A DNA stretch of 64,000 nt. Source: Erwinia aphidicola (GTDB taxonomy: Bacteria; Pseudomonadota; Gammaproteobacteria; Enterobacterales; Enterobacteriaceae). The position numbers and the translations under genes are program-made. Position 1 is the stretch's first letter, and the number at the start of each line of letters is the position of its first letter. Location: assembly GCF_024169515.1 (NCBI RefSeq), contig NZ_JAMKCQ010000001.1, forward strand, positions 4,030,001 through 4,094,000, given 5' to 3'. Below, in pieces: positions 36,323 to 45,004 of the stretch. The notes below the pieces were generated by a model, which saw only the letters and a program-made list of their open reading frames with translations, was not told the origin of the DNA and ran no database searches.

Positions 36323-37507
36323 TTACCCATTCAACCGCAGCTGCGGATAACGCTTCATACTCCATGCACACCACAGCAGTGATACCAGGCCAATGGCGCC
36401 ACCCACATAGCCTACGCTGGCCATATTCAGATGCAGACTCACCTGGTTACCCAGCAGCGCACCGCCGCCGATACCGATATTGTAAATCCCTGACAGCAGC
36501 GACATCGCCACGTCGGTAGCATCCGGTGCCAGCGCCAGCACGCGTACCTGCACCGCCAGCCCGATAATCATCATCGCCATGCCCCAGATAATACACAGGG
36601 TGGAGATTGCCAGCATATGCGTCGCCGCAAGGTAGAGCGACAGCATGCACAGCGTGATTAACGCGATGGCACCCAGCAGGAAAGTCGCCGGATATTTATT
36701 GCCAAACATGCTGAACAGCACGCTGCCGACAATGCCCGCCGCGCCAAAAATCAGCAGCAGGAAGGTGGTAAACCCGGCGCTCAGCGCGGCGACGCCCTGA
36801 ATAAACGGTTCGATATAGCTGTAAGCGGTGTAGTGCGCCGTCACCGTGACCGCAATCAGGATATACAGCGAAACCAGCGCCGGGCGGCGGAACAGCATCG
36901 GCACGCTTTTCAGCGACCCGGTATGTTCACTTGGCAGCTTAGGCAGCAGCTTCATCAGGAGCAGCATGGTAACCAGCGCCACCGCACCAATCACCGCAAA
37001 GGTAATGCGCCAGCCCAGCAGCTGACCAATCATGCGGCCAATGGGCAGGCCGAGCACCATCGCCAGCGCGGTGCCGGTTGCCAGCATGCTCAGCGCCTGA
37101 GTTTTCTTGCCCGGCGGCGCTACGCGGATCGCCAGCGACGCGGTAATCGACCAGAAAATGGCGTGCGAGAAGGCGATGCCGATACGTGAGATCACCAGCG
37201 TATTGAAATCCCAGGCAACGGAAGAGAGCCCGTGGCTGGCAACAAACAGCACAAAAATCACAATCAACAGCAGGCGGCGCTCGACATTACGCGTCAGCAG
37301 CATCATTGGCAGCGACATCAGGGCGACCACCCAGGCGTAGATGGTCAGCATCAGCCCGACCTGCGCCGTTTGCATGGAAAAACTGGCGCCAATGTCCGAC
37401 AGCAGCCCCACCGGCACAAATTCAGTAGTGTTAAAAATAAACGCAGCAATGGCGAGCATCACCACGCGCAGCCATGCGGTCTTGCGGGAAACAGTAGTTG
37501 ATTGCAT
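36323..37507 (-). CDS. sotB: MFS sugar efflux transporter
   Basis: 394 residues (E. coli SotB/YdeA 396), twelve helices. Near-identical stretches include [59 protein letters not shown] and [25 protein letters not shown]. It exports L-arabinose and other sugars, limiting intracellular sugar accumulation. Its position beside the rhamnose operon is suggestive, but both genes have their own promoters. Confidence 0.95.
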   Translation of the reverse strand: MQSTTVSRKTAWLRVVMLAIAAFIFNTTEFVPVGLLSDIGASFSMQTAQVGLMLTIYAWVVALMSLPMMLLTRNVERRLLLIVIFVLFVASHGLSSVAWDFNTLVISRIGIAFSHAIFWSITASLAIRVAPPGKKTQALSMLATGTALAMVLGLPIGRMIGQLLGWRITFAVIGAVALVTMLLLMKLLPKLPSEHTGSLKSVPMLFRRPALVSLYILIAVTVTAHYTAYSYIEPFIQGVAALSAGFTTFLLLIFGAAGIVGSVLFSMFGNKYPATFLLGAIALITLCMLSLYLAATHMLAISTLCIIWGMAMMIIGLAVQVRVLALAPDATDVAMSLLSGIYNIGIGGGALLGNQVSLHLNMASVGYVGGAIGLVSLLWCAWSMKRYPQLRLNG

Positions 37508-37751
37508 TGAGATTAACGCTGTGGTTGAGGAAAGATTACCCGTTACGCCGGGCCACAGAACAAGTCGGGATATTGTCTTTTATTTAGTCGTCAGATGAAA
37601 TAGAAAACTCAAAATAATTGTAAAGCAGATTATTCAAACAATGTGATCCAGAAGCAATTTTTTTTCGCCTGCGGATATTTGACCTGCGTGCTGTCAGGCG
37701 GCAAAATCGCGCGATAATTCAGCCCGTAATAGCGACAGCAGGGGAAGGGTA

Positions 37752-38678
37752 GTGGAAAGCGTTCTGAATAATGAGTTACTGGCAGACATTGTGCAGCAGG
37801 TGCGGCCGTTAATTGGCCAGGGCAAGGTCGCCAGCTATATCCCTGCACTGGCAGAGGTGCCCGCCGACCGGCTTGGCATTGCCGTCTGCATGCTGGACGG
37901 CACGGTTTATCAGGCCGGTGACGCGCAGGAGCGTTTCTCCATCCAGTCGATCTCTAAAGTTCTGTCGCTGACGCTGGCCCTGACGCGCTATCAGGACAGC
38001 GAAATCTGGCAGCGCGTGGGCAAAGAACCCTCCGGCCAGCCGTTTAATTCGCTGCTGCAGCTGGAGCTGGAGCAGGGCAAACCGCGCAACCCGTTTATCA
38101 ATGCCGGGGCGTTGGTGGTGTGCGATATGCTGGAAACGCGCCTGACCGCCCCGCGTCAGCGCATGCTGGAAGTGGTGCGCAGCCTGACGCAGGAAGCGGA
38201 AATCAGCTATGACCGCCATGTGGCACGCTCTGAATATGAGCATTCGGCGCGCAACGCGGCCATTGCCTGGCTGATGAAGTCGTTTAATAATTTTGCCAAC
38301 GACGTACCCACCGTGCTGCAAACCTATTTCCACTACTGCTCCATGACCCTGAGCTGCGTTGAGCTGGCGCGCTGCTTCCTCTATCTGGCCAATCACGGGC
38401 GCGGATTGGGGCAGGGGGAGGCGCTGCTCACGCCGAAACAGACCCGCCAGATCAATGCGCTGATGGTGACCAGCGGGATGTATGACGGAGCGGGGGAGTT
38501 TGCCTGGCGCGTCGGAATGCCGGGGAAATCGGGCGTCGGCGGTGGGATTATCGCGATAGTGCCGGGCGAAATGAGCATCGCCGTCTGGTCGCCAGAGCTG
38601 GACAACCAGGGCAACTCGCTGGCCGGTACGGCGATGCTGGAATTACTCTCCGAGCGCATCGGTCGCTCAATTTTCTGA
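37752..38678 (+). CDS. glsB: Glutaminase
   Basis: 308 residues, GTG start with AGGGGAAGGGTAGTG context; E. coli GlsB is also 308. Hydrolyses L-glutamine to glutamate and ammonia in the cytoplasm. The serine-lactamase-like fold shows [13 protein letters not shown] (Ser-x-x-Lys nucleophile), [29 protein letters not shown] (catalytic Tyr region) and the C-terminal [24 protein letters not shown]. Confidence 0.96.
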   Translation: MESVLNNELLADIVQQVRPLIGQGKVASYIPALAEVPADRLGIAVCMLDGTVYQAGDAQERFSIQSISKVLSLTLALTRYQDSEIWQRVGKEPSGQPFNSLLQLELEQGKPRNPFINAGALVVCDMLETRLTAPRQRMLEVVRSLTQEAEISYDRHVARSEYEHSARNAAIAWLMKSFNNFANDVPTVLQTYFHYCSMTLSCVELARCFLYLANHGRGLGQGEALLTPKQTRQINALMVTSGMYDGAGEFAWRVGMPGKSGVGGGIIAIVPGEMSIAVWSPELDNQGNSLAGTAMLELLSERIGRSIF

Positions 38679-38692
38679 CTTTCAGTCACACG

Positions 38693-38716
38693 GCAGGTCA
38701 GTTTACTGGCCTGCCA
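38693..38716 (+). terminator. Hairpin after glutaminase gene
   Basis: GGCAGG/CCTGCC stem (inner TCAGTTTACTGG can extend the pairing) 15 nt after the stop. No long T-run. Confidence 0.55.
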
Positions 38717-38853
38717 GAACGCCCCATCAATCAATCACCGCAACTAATTATTGATCCACGTCATTCCCTGTCAGTACACCACCTGGTAATATTTCGCGTA
38801 GAAAATTAAATTTACATTTCACGCAGTGATACCTAACCCACCGAGGGTAAATC

Positions 38854-39030
38854 ATGACTATTCAGGCAAAACAGTTAACCCTTAACCATCAGCTGCGTCA
38901 GTTTGGCGGGTTGGTCAAACTGGCAATGATCCGCACATCTCCACAACTTATTGAAGTCTGGACCATGAGCGGCAACCGCCTGCGCTTTACACCCACTCAG
39001 CGCGTCGAGGCCCAGGTCATCCTATGCTAA
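38854..39030 (+). CDS. Small hypothetical protein, 58 residues
   Basis: ATG preceded by GAGGG at good spacing. The product starts MTIQAKQLTLNHQLRQFGG and ends RVEAQVILC; it is basic, with no membrane segment, and GC-rich codon use like its neighbours. Its last codons overlap the start of the next small gene (ATGCTAA), which argues that both are translated. I do not recognise the family. Confidence 0.6.
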   Translation: MTIQAKQLTLNHQLRQFGGLVKLAMIRTSPQLIEVWTMSGNRLRFTPTQRVEAQVILC

Positions 39031-39146
39031 ACGTTCGCCTGCTGTTGATCGCCACGCTGGTGATGCTGTTAGTGACGGTGTTTTGCGTGCTTAGCCAGCC
39101 GTCGGTGACGGTGCATCTTCGCCAGGATATTCGGAAACTGTTGTAA
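39024..39146 (+). CDS. Small membrane protein, 40 residues
   Basis: Overlaps the 58-residue gene by 7 nt, indicating translational coupling. The product begins MLNVRLLLIATLVMLLVTVF, a single hydrophobic helix (about 4-24), followed by a short polar tail ending RQDIRKLL. It fits the class of single-pass enterobacterial small proteins that modulate a membrane partner. No partner or family is identified. Confidence 0.6.
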   Translation: MLNVRLLLIATLVMLLVTVFCVLSQPSVTVHLRQDIRKLL

Positions 39147-39153
39147 AGATGAT

Positions 39154-39173
39154 GGGTCAGGCGCGCCTGACCC
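39154..39173. terminator. Palindromic element between convergent genes
   Basis: GGGTCAGGCGCGCCTGACCC, a perfect 20-nt palindrome followed by TTT, 8 nt after the small membrane protein gene and 15 nt from the end of the opposite MFS gene. Confidence 0.75.
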
Positions 39174-39188
39174 TTTAGCGCGGGCAAA

Positions 39189-40607
39189 TTACCCCGCCTG
39201 AACCGCCATCCTGCGCCGGGACATCAGCGCCCGTACCACCAGAGCCAGCATAATCAGCCACTCGGCACCCAGCGCAGCCAGTACCGCATGCTGGTAGTTG
39301 CCGTGAGGTTGCAGCACCTGGCTGAACACCGTTCCCAGCACCATCGGACCCAGGCCCAATGCCGCCTGCTGTACCGTGGAGAGCATCGCACTGCCTGAGC
39401 CAGCGTGGTCTTTCGGCACTTGCGCCAGACCAATACGGAAGAAGCAGCTGACGATAAACGACTGCCCAAAGCCAATCAGCGCCGTAGCCGGCGCCAGGCT
39501 CAGTATGCCCATCTGCTGCCAGCTGCTGTTGAAGGTGATCATCAGCCCGATCAGCCCGGCCATCTGGATCGCGCAGCCGGTCAGCAGCGTCGGCAGTTTA
39601 CCTATGCGTTCCACCACGCGGGCGGACAGCAGCGAGCCGATAAAGTAGGCCACGCCCAGCGCAATAAAAGTATTGCCCGACTGGAAGGCGCTCATGCCGA
39701 GGCCCGACTGCAGCGTCAGCGCCACGACAAACATAAAGCCACTCCAGCAGGAGAAGAACAGCACGGCGATCGACAGACCGAAGCGCACGCCGTGCAGCTG
39801 CATCAGCGAGGGCGGTAATAGAGGGGCACCGCCCTGTTGCTCGATGCGTTTTTCCACCTGCCACAGGCGCTTAAGCAGCAGTGGAAAGGCGGCGAGCAGG
39901 GCGATGCACGGCCACGACCAGTGGAACAGCGGCCCTAACGCCAGTGCAACCAGCAGGCAGCCAATGGCTCCGGCGAGATAAAAGGTTCCTGCCCAGTCGA
40001 TGGGGACGCGCTGCTGCTTTTTCGTTTCCGGAATGGTGCGCGGCGCCAGCAGCAGGACCAGCAGGCAGAGCGGGATATTAATCAGGAACACGCTGCGCCA
40101 GCCGTAGCCGCCGGGATTAGCATTAATCAGGAAACCGCCCAGTACCTGGCCGATAATAAACGCCATTCCACCGATACCACCGTACAGGCCCAGCGCCCGC
40201 GAATGTTCACGACCGTGTAGCGAGACATGCAGCGTGGCGAGGATCTGTGGCACCACCAGCGCCGCGCCAACGCCCTGTAAGGCACGCGCCAGCAGCAGCG
40301 TCCAGACGCCGGGGGTGATACCGCACAGCAGGGAGGCAATGCCAAACAGCAGCACGCCGATGCTGAAAATGCGGCGGCGGCCGAAGTTATCCCCCAGGCG
40401 GCTGCCCATCGCCAGGCTGACGGCGAAGGCGATACCGTAAATGGCGACAATCAGCTCCAGCTGGATCGGGGTTGCATGTAAGGTGGCGGACATGGCATCC
40501 AAAGCCACATTCACGATAGAAAAATCAATCATCGGCAACAGCTGACCCGCTAACAGCACTGTCAGACCGCTGCGGCCGAGAGTGGTGCAATCATAACCGC
40601 TTTTCAT
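39189..40607 (-). CDS. MFS drug-exporter-type transporter, DHA2 (14-TMS) family
   Basis: 472 residues with about fourteen hydrophobic segments. Motifs: FSIVNVALDAMSATLH in helix 1 (DHA2 usually LDxTIVNVAL), GSRLGDNFGRRRIFSIGV loop 2-3, and GVGAALVVPQILATLH for motif C region. It probably exports a toxic or signalling compound. It is divergent from the XRE-type regulator, with a perfect dyad between the two starts that should be the shared operator. Confidence 0.9.
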   Translation of the reverse strand: MKSGYDCTTLGRSGLTVLLAGQLLPMIDFSIVNVALDAMSATLHATPIQLELIVAIYGIAFAVSLAMGSRLGDNFGRRRIFSIGVLLFGIASLLCGITPGVWTLLLARALQGVGAALVVPQILATLHVSLHGREHSRALGLYGGIGGMAFIIGQVLGGFLINANPGGYGWRSVFLINIPLCLLVLLLAPRTIPETKKQQRVPIDWAGTFYLAGAIGCLLVALALGPLFHWSWPCIALLAAFPLLLKRLWQVEKRIEQQGGAPLLPPSLMQLHGVRFGLSIAVLFFSCWSGFMFVVALTLQSGLGMSAFQSGNTFIALGVAYFIGSLLSARVVERIGKLPTLLTGCAIQMAGLIGLMITFNSSWQQMGILSLAPATALIGFGQSFIVSCFFRIGLAQVPKDHAGSGSAMLSTVQQAALGLGPMVLGTVFSQVLQPHGNYQHAVLAALGAEWLIMLALVVRALMSRRRMAVQAG

Positions 40608-40663
40608 GGTGTGTAACCCTTGTGTTTAACCGTAACCGGGCATAGCATCAGTGAAATCCGAAA

Positions 40664-40695
40664 CGGGTACCAGTTCTTGATTATACTGGTACCCG
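40664..40695. promoter_or_regulatory. Perfect operator dyad between exporter and regulator genes
   Basis: CGGGTACCAGT (40664-40674) and ACTGGTACCCG (40685-40695) are exact inverted repeats with a 10-nt spacer (TCTTGATTAT). Centre-to-centre arm spacing of 21 bp, two helical turns, suits a dimeric HTH protein. It lies 56 bp from the exporter start and 29 bp from the regulator start. Confidence 0.88.
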
Positions 40696-40724
40696 CACTA
40701 CCTGCCTGACTGGAGTCACCCCCG

Positions 40725-41579
40725 ATGAGCGAGACGCCGCTGCCGCTGAGCATCAGCGAAAAAAACCGCCAGCTGCTGGCGACATTTTTACGCAGCCGCC
40801 GTGAGAGCATTGATCCGTCGCGACTGGGCATGCCGCATCACCGCTCGCGGCGCACGCCGGGTTTGCGGCGGGAAGAGGTGGCTCAGCTGGCGGATGTTGG
40901 CGTGACCTGGTACACCTGGCTGGAGCAGGGGCGCGAGATTAAAGCGTCGCCAAAAACGCTGGCTTCGATTGCGACAGCGTTACAGTGTAACGAAGCGGAA
41001 ACGCAGCACCTGTTTCGGCTGGCGGGCCATCCCACCCCGGTGATGGCAGCGGCCAAAGCCTGTGCCAAAGTGTCGGCGCACGGGCAGATCCTGCTCGACA
41101 GCCTTAACCCGCTGCCGGCTATTATCCAGACGCCGCGCTTCGATATTCTCGGATATAACCCGGCGTGGTGCCGCCTGATGAATGTCGACCTGGAGACTAT
41201 TCCCGCGGAGGATCGCAACTGTATTCTGCTGGCATTCACCCATCCGCAATGGCGGCAGGCGGTGGCCGATCAGGAACAGCTGATGCCGCATATGGTGGCG
41301 CTGTTTCGCACCCAGATGGGAGAGCATCTTGACGATCCGCGCTGGCAGGAGCTGCTGGAACGGTTATTGTCGGAGTCAGATGAGTTTCGCGCCATGTGGC
41401 AGCGTTACGAGATCCGCGCCATCGACAACCACGTTAAACGCTTCTATCACCCTGAAGTCGGCATCATCACCCTGCGCCAGAATAACTGGTGGTCCGCACC
41501 GCGCAACGGGGATCGCCTGCTGGTGTATATCCCTGATGATGAACAGAGCGCTGCGGCCCTAAAGCGCATTACCGATTGA
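40725..41579 (+). CDS. XRE-type HTH regulator with MmyB-like ligand-binding domain
   Basis: 284 residues. The N-terminal HTH (about 15-95) includes LATFLRSRRESIDPSRLGMP, RRTPGLRREEVAQLADVGVTWYTWLEQGREIKAS, the hallmark of the MmyB-like family. The C-terminal part (about 110-280; DILGYNPAWCRLM, FYHPEVGIITLRQNNW) is a PAS-like domain thought to bind fatty acids or other small ligands. Divergent from the DHA2 exporter, it is the probable local regulator through the operator at 40664-40695. Confidence 0.92.
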   Translation: MSETPLPLSISEKNRQLLATFLRSRRESIDPSRLGMPHHRSRRTPGLRREEVAQLADVGVTWYTWLEQGREIKASPKTLASIATALQCNEAETQHLFRLAGHPTPVMAAAKACAKVSAHGQILLDSLNPLPAIIQTPRFDILGYNPAWCRLMNVDLETIPAEDRNCILLAFTHPQWRQAVADQEQLMPHMVALFRTQMGEHLDDPRWQELLERLLSESDEFRAMWQRYEIRAIDNHVKRFYHPEVGIITLRQNNWWSAPRNGDRLLVYIPDDEQSAAALKRITD

Positions 41580-41590
41580 ACTTGTCGGGC

Positions 41591-41604
41591 TCAGGCGTGC
41601 CTGA
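41591..41604. repeat. Short TCAGGC-GT-GCCTGA palindrome
   Basis: Lies 12 nt after the XRE-type gene and 37 nt before the next gene; same family as 39154, 54872 and 59681. Confidence 0.6.
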
Positions 41605-41640
41605 ATCTATCTGAATCGTTAAAAAACAAGGGATCACGCT

Positions 41641-42519
41641 ATGAATCAACTGCCAACGGTTGCGGTACTCGGTCTGGGTGCGATGGGCCATGCCTTCGCT
41701 GCCAACCTGTTAAAAAATTCTTTCAGCGTCAGTGCCTGGAACCGCACGCGCTCGCGCGGAGAAGATCTCGAATCCGCCGGGCTAACACTGTGCGACAGCC
41801 CGCAGGAAGCGGTGGCCAATGCGGACGTGGTGCTGGTGATGCTGTCCGACGGCGCCACTACGCTGGCGGCCTGCAAACTTATCCTGCCGGCGCTGAAAAA
41901 TGGCGCGGTGCTGTGTCAGATGGGCACTATCGGCATTGAGGCAACTGAACAGCTGCTGCAAAACATCCAGGCGCAGCGTCCGGATGTGGTCCCGGTCGAT
42001 GCCCCGGTTTCCGGGACTAAAGCTCCGGCAGAGCAGGGAAAAATTCTGGTACTCGCCAGCGGCGATCGTGGGCGTGCTGCCGCAGTTGAACCGGTGTTTG
42101 CTGCCATTTCGAAAGGGGCGAAATGGCTGGGTGAAGCAGGAGCCGGTTCCAGAATGAAGCTGGTGGCTAACGCCTGGCTGGTGTCTATGGTGCAGGGGCT
42201 GGCAGAAAGTACGCGTCTGGCCGAGCAGTTAGGTTTCTCGCCGGACGATTTCTGGCAGGTGCTGGATGGCGGCCCGCTGGCTGCGCCCTACGTTAAGGGC
42301 AAGCTGGCGATGATTGCAGAAGGGGAGTACCCGGCGCAAATGCAGCTGACGTGGGCGTTAAAGGATGCTCGCCTGGCGCTTGATGCTGCTGGAAACCAGC
42401 CGCTGCCGGGCCTCAAGGCGATTGCCACCCAGTGGCAGGGCGCGGTGGATGCCGGTTACGGGGATAAAGACCTGTCGGTGGTGTATCGCTATTTGCAGGA
42501 CGGCGCTAAAAAAGCCTGA
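41641..42519 (+). CDS. NAD(P)-dependent beta-hydroxyacid dehydrogenase family oxidoreductase
   Basis: 292 residues. The Rossmann motif VAVLGLGAMGHAFAANLLKN binds NAD(P); the substrate motif DAPVSGTKAPAEQGKI is the DxxVSGG-type signature and GAGSRMKLVANAW carries the catalytic Lys (usually GxGxxxKxxxN). Members reduce or oxidise 3-hydroxyisobutyrate, tartronate semialdehyde or succinic semialdehyde, or act as imine reductases. It follows the XRE-type gene in the same direction and may be co-transcribed. Substrate unassigned. Confidence 0.9.
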   Translation: MNQLPTVAVLGLGAMGHAFAANLLKNSFSVSAWNRTRSRGEDLESAGLTLCDSPQEAVANADVVLVMLSDGATTLAACKLILPALKNGAVLCQMGTIGIEATEQLLQNIQAQRPDVVPVDAPVSGTKAPAEQGKILVLASGDRGRAAAVEPVFAAISKGAKWLGEAGAGSRMKLVANAWLVSMVQGLAESTRLAEQLGFSPDDFWQVLDGGPLAAPYVKGKLAMIAEGEYPAQMQLTWALKDARLALDAAGNQPLPGLKAIATQWQGAVDAGYGDKDLSVVYRYLQDGAKKA

Positions 42520-42729
42520 GCAGACTTAAGGCACTTGCGGGTGCCTGTTAATAAAGCCCCGTAAATCATCATGATATCGCCAATAGCCCATATCGCTTAG
42601 TGGGTGGCTTCAAAAATGCAACAATGTTTGTTATATTATCGAAATAGTGTTTTTATATTTGACTGATTTTTAATGCTTTTATTACCGTTATTCATCCGCA
42701 GATGAACAGCAAAAAGCAAGGATCACATC

Positions 42730-43191
42730 ATGCTTGATATTCGTTTTCCTACCGCCCTGCAGATGGTGTTATGCATTGCCAAGGCGGATCGCGAAGGGCT
42801 TCGCTGCACCAGCAAAATTCTGGCTGATGGTCTTAAGGCCAACCCGAGTTTTGTGCGCAAAATGATGGTGCCGCTGACCCGCGACGGTATTATTGTCTCT
42901 ACGCTGGGGCGCTGTGGCACCACGCGGCTGGGCCGCCCGGCAGAAGAGATCACCCTGTGTGATATCTACACTTCGGTGATTGAAGATAAGCCGCTGATGG
43001 CGGGGCGCCCGGAAGTGGAGCCATGCTGTGTGGTGAGCGCCAATGCCTGCTGGTACTTTAAACAGCTGGCGAAAGAGGCTGAACAGGCCTCGCTGGACGT
43101 GCTGGCTAAACGCACCGTAGCCGATGCTCTGCATGACATTCTGCAACGCAGCGAAGTGAGCGAACCAGAACCGCAGCGCTGCGCCTCCTGA
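42730..43191 (+). CDS. Rrf2 family transcriptional regulator
   Basis: 153 residues. Winged HTH at the N-terminus (FPTALQMVLCIAKADREGLRCTSKILADGLKANPSFVRKMMVPLTRDGIIVS) followed by a GRCGTTRLGRPAEEITLCDIY wing region typical of Rrf2 proteins. Cysteines (EPCCVVSANAC) are present but do not match the three-Cys Fe-S ligand pattern of IscR/NsrR; they could sense redox or electrophiles. Monocistronic, with its own AT-rich upstream region. Confidence 0.88.
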   Translation: MLDIRFPTALQMVLCIAKADREGLRCTSKILADGLKANPSFVRKMMVPLTRDGIIVSTLGRCGTTRLGRPAEEITLCDIYTSVIEDKPLMAGRPEVEPCCVVSANACWYFKQLAKEAEQASLDVLAKRTVADALHDILQRSEVSEPEPQRCAS

Positions 43192-43226
43192 TTTAACTCC
43201 CTGACTCATCCTTCCCGAATCCTGTT

Positions 43227-43252
43227 GGGGTGACCCGTTTACTGGTCGCCCC
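43227..43252 (+). terminator. GTAGGGG-class palindrome after the Rrf2 gene
   Basis: GGGGTGACC/GGTCGCCCC with an 8-nt loop, 35 nt after the stop. Confidence 0.65.
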
Positions 43253-43265
43253 TGAGTTCTGCCAG

Positions 43266-43284
43266 ATCGCACTTATTCCTAAAT
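43266..43284. promoter_or_regulatory. Candidate marbox
   Basis: ATCGCACTTATTCCTAAAT matches the MarA/SoxS/Rob consensus AYnGCACnnWnnRYYAAAY at all but one defined position. It is 160 bp upstream of a MarA/SoxS/RamA-type gene, consistent with autoactivation. Confidence 0.65.
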
Positions 43285-43285
43285 T

Positions 43286-43310
43286 TAATGCAACAATAAA
43301 ACTTGCATTA
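43286..43310. promoter_or_regulatory. Inverted repeat next to the marbox, candidate repressor operator
   Basis: TAATGCAA (43286-43293) and TTGCATTA (43303-43310) are perfect 8-nt arms with a 9-nt spacer, overlapping the likely promoter of the RamA-like gene. A dimeric repressor such as a RamR/MarR-type protein could bind, but none is encoded next to it. Confidence 0.5.
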
Positions 43311-43442
43311 TAGCCGTTCCTGTCTTAACTTTATTAAGTGCATTCGTCAAAGTTACCTTTTACACCTGACAGTGAGACAGGTCAAGGCAACGCAAAGATC
43401 GATAAAAAAACCGCGTCAAAAAACAGAATCAGGGGAACACCG

Positions 43443-43784
43443 ATGAGCCATGATGATTTTATTAGCGATCTGGTTAAGTGGATCGACACTCACATTGAAG
43501 GGAAGATGGATTTAGACACCGTGGCCACGCGCGCCGGCTACTCGAAATGGCACCTGCAGCGCATGTTCAAACAGCATACTGGCTATGCCCTTGGTGAATA
43601 TATCCGTGAACGCCGTCTGAAAAAATCCGCTGAACGCCTCGCACGGGGCGGTGAGCCGATTCTGGATGTGGCGATCAGTTTTGGTTTTGACTCCCAGCAG
43701 TCCTTTAACCGCAGCTTCAAGCGCCAGTTCGGCCAGTCGCCGGGCGCATGGCGCCGCCAGGTGCAGATTGCTGCACATGCCTGA
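43443..43784 (+). CDS. MarA/SoxS/RamA-type AraC-family transcriptional activator
   Basis: 113 residues, the length of RamA, from the ATG at 43443; an upstream in-frame ATG at 43338 would add an unlikely 35-residue tail. It consists only of the two-HTH DNA-binding domain: VATRAGYSKWHLQRMFKQHTG and ILDVAISFGFDSQQSFNRSFKRQFGQSPGAWR. Such stand-alone activators switch on efflux, porin and redox-defence genes. It is equally close by eye to RamA and SoxS, so I give no symbol. The upstream marbox suggests self-activation. Confidence 0.9.
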   Translation: MSHDDFISDLVKWIDTHIEGKMDLDTVATRAGYSKWHLQRMFKQHTGYALGEYIRERRLKKSAERLARGGEPILDVAISFGFDSQQSFNRSFKRQFGQSPGAWRRQVQIAAHA

Positions 43785-43936
43785 CAGATTGGGCCGTGGG
43801 AAAACCCCTTCGGCCCTGTGTTTTTGTTGCCACAATTCCTCTTCGCTTTAACTCCCGTTTATTCAGCCCAACCTTAGCAGGGCATAGTATACTGTCTGAA
43901 TTCGCTTCATTTTTTTCCTTTAAGACAGGACTTGTC

Positions 43937-44956
43937 ATGGAAATACGGAATGTTAATCGGTCGCAGCTCTGTCAGGCCGCCAGTTATGGCCTGATTTTTA
44001 TCGCGCTGTTCGCCATCTTCCCCCTGCGTTTACTGCCCTGTTTTCTCGCCGGGTTTATCGTCTATGAAACTATCCTGGCCCTGACTCCGCTGGTTGAGCG
44101 GCTAGTGAAAGGGCAGATAGCCCGCTGGATCAGCATCCTGTTCCTCAGCGTGGTGGTTATCCTCGCGCTGGTGACCGGCATCACCAAACTGATTGGCTTC
44201 CTGCTGCACGATTTCCAGAACCCCGCCGCTTTCCACGCTACCGCCACCAAGCTGCTTGAAGATGCCCAGCGCACGCTGTCCCCGGTGATCGTGCGCTATC
44301 TGCCCTCGGACATCGACGAGCTGCAAAATCAGGTCGTCACCTGGCTGCGTGAGCATCTGGTGGTGGTGCAAACCTTTGGCCGCACGGCGGCGCATACCTT
44401 TGCCACCATGCTGATCGGCATGCTGCTGGGGGCGATTATCTCGCTGCGTAACAGTAGCGGCCAGCGCCCGGAAGCGCCGCTGAAGCAGGCGATGCTTGAC
44501 CGCCTGACTACGCTGGCTGCCGCCTTCCACAACGTGGTGTTTGCGCAGATCAAAGTCTCGCTGGTGAATACCGTGCTGACCTGCGGTTTCCTGTTTGGCA
44601 TCCTGCCGCTGTTCGGGCTGCATTTCCCGTTTGCCAAAACCGTGGTAGTGCTGACCTTTATCGCCGGGCTGCTGCCGATTATTGGTAACCTGATTTCCAA
44701 TACGGTGATTGTGCTGATCGGTCTCTCGATTTCGCTGGAAGCGGCGCTGATCGCCCTGATTTACCTGATCCTGATCCACAAGCTGGAATACTTCATTAAT
44801 GCGCGCATCTTTGGCAGCCGCATCAGCGCCAAGACCTGGGAGATCCTGCTGGCGATGCTGGTGTTTGAATCCGCTTTTGGGCTGGCTGGCGTGGTGGCTG
44901 CGCCGGTTTATTACGCCTATCTGAAAGCTGAACTGCGTATCGCTCATCTGATTTAA
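43937..44956 (+). CDS. AI-2E transporter (UPF0118) family membrane protein
   Basis: 339 residues from the ATG at 43937 with AGGA upstream. About seven to eight hydrophobic helices with a soluble region (about 100-150) between them. The C-terminal FIAGLLPIIGNLISNTVIVLIGLS and LIHKLEYFINARIFGSRISAKTWEIL follow the family's PxxGxxxs and LExxxxxPxxxg-type motifs. Members include TqsA and Na+/H+ or Na+/Li+ exchangers; function here is unassigned. Confidence 0.9.
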   Translation: MEIRNVNRSQLCQAASYGLIFIALFAIFPLRLLPCFLAGFIVYETILALTPLVERLVKGQIARWISILFLSVVVILALVTGITKLIGFLLHDFQNPAAFHATATKLLEDAQRTLSPVIVRYLPSDIDELQNQVVTWLREHLVVVQTFGRTAAHTFATMLIGMLLGAIISLRNSSGQRPEAPLKQAMLDRLTTLAAAFHNVVFAQIKVSLVNTVLTCGFLFGILPLFGLHFPFAKTVVVLTFIAGLLPIIGNLISNTVIVLIGLSISLEAALIALIYLILIHKLEYFINARIFGSRISAKTWEILLAMLVFESAFGLAGVVAAPVYYAYLKAELRIAHLI

Positions 44957-44969
44957 TCCTGAACCATTT

Positions 44970-44989
44970 CGGCCGGATGCTTCCGGCCG
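44970..44989 (+). terminator. Hairpin after the AI-2E family gene
   Basis: CGGCCGGA/TCCGGCCG stem with a TGCT loop, in the 48-nt gap before the AEC gene; no T-run, so readthrough is likely. Confidence 0.5.
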
Positions 44990-45004
44990 CGAGACGGAGT
45001 TTTC

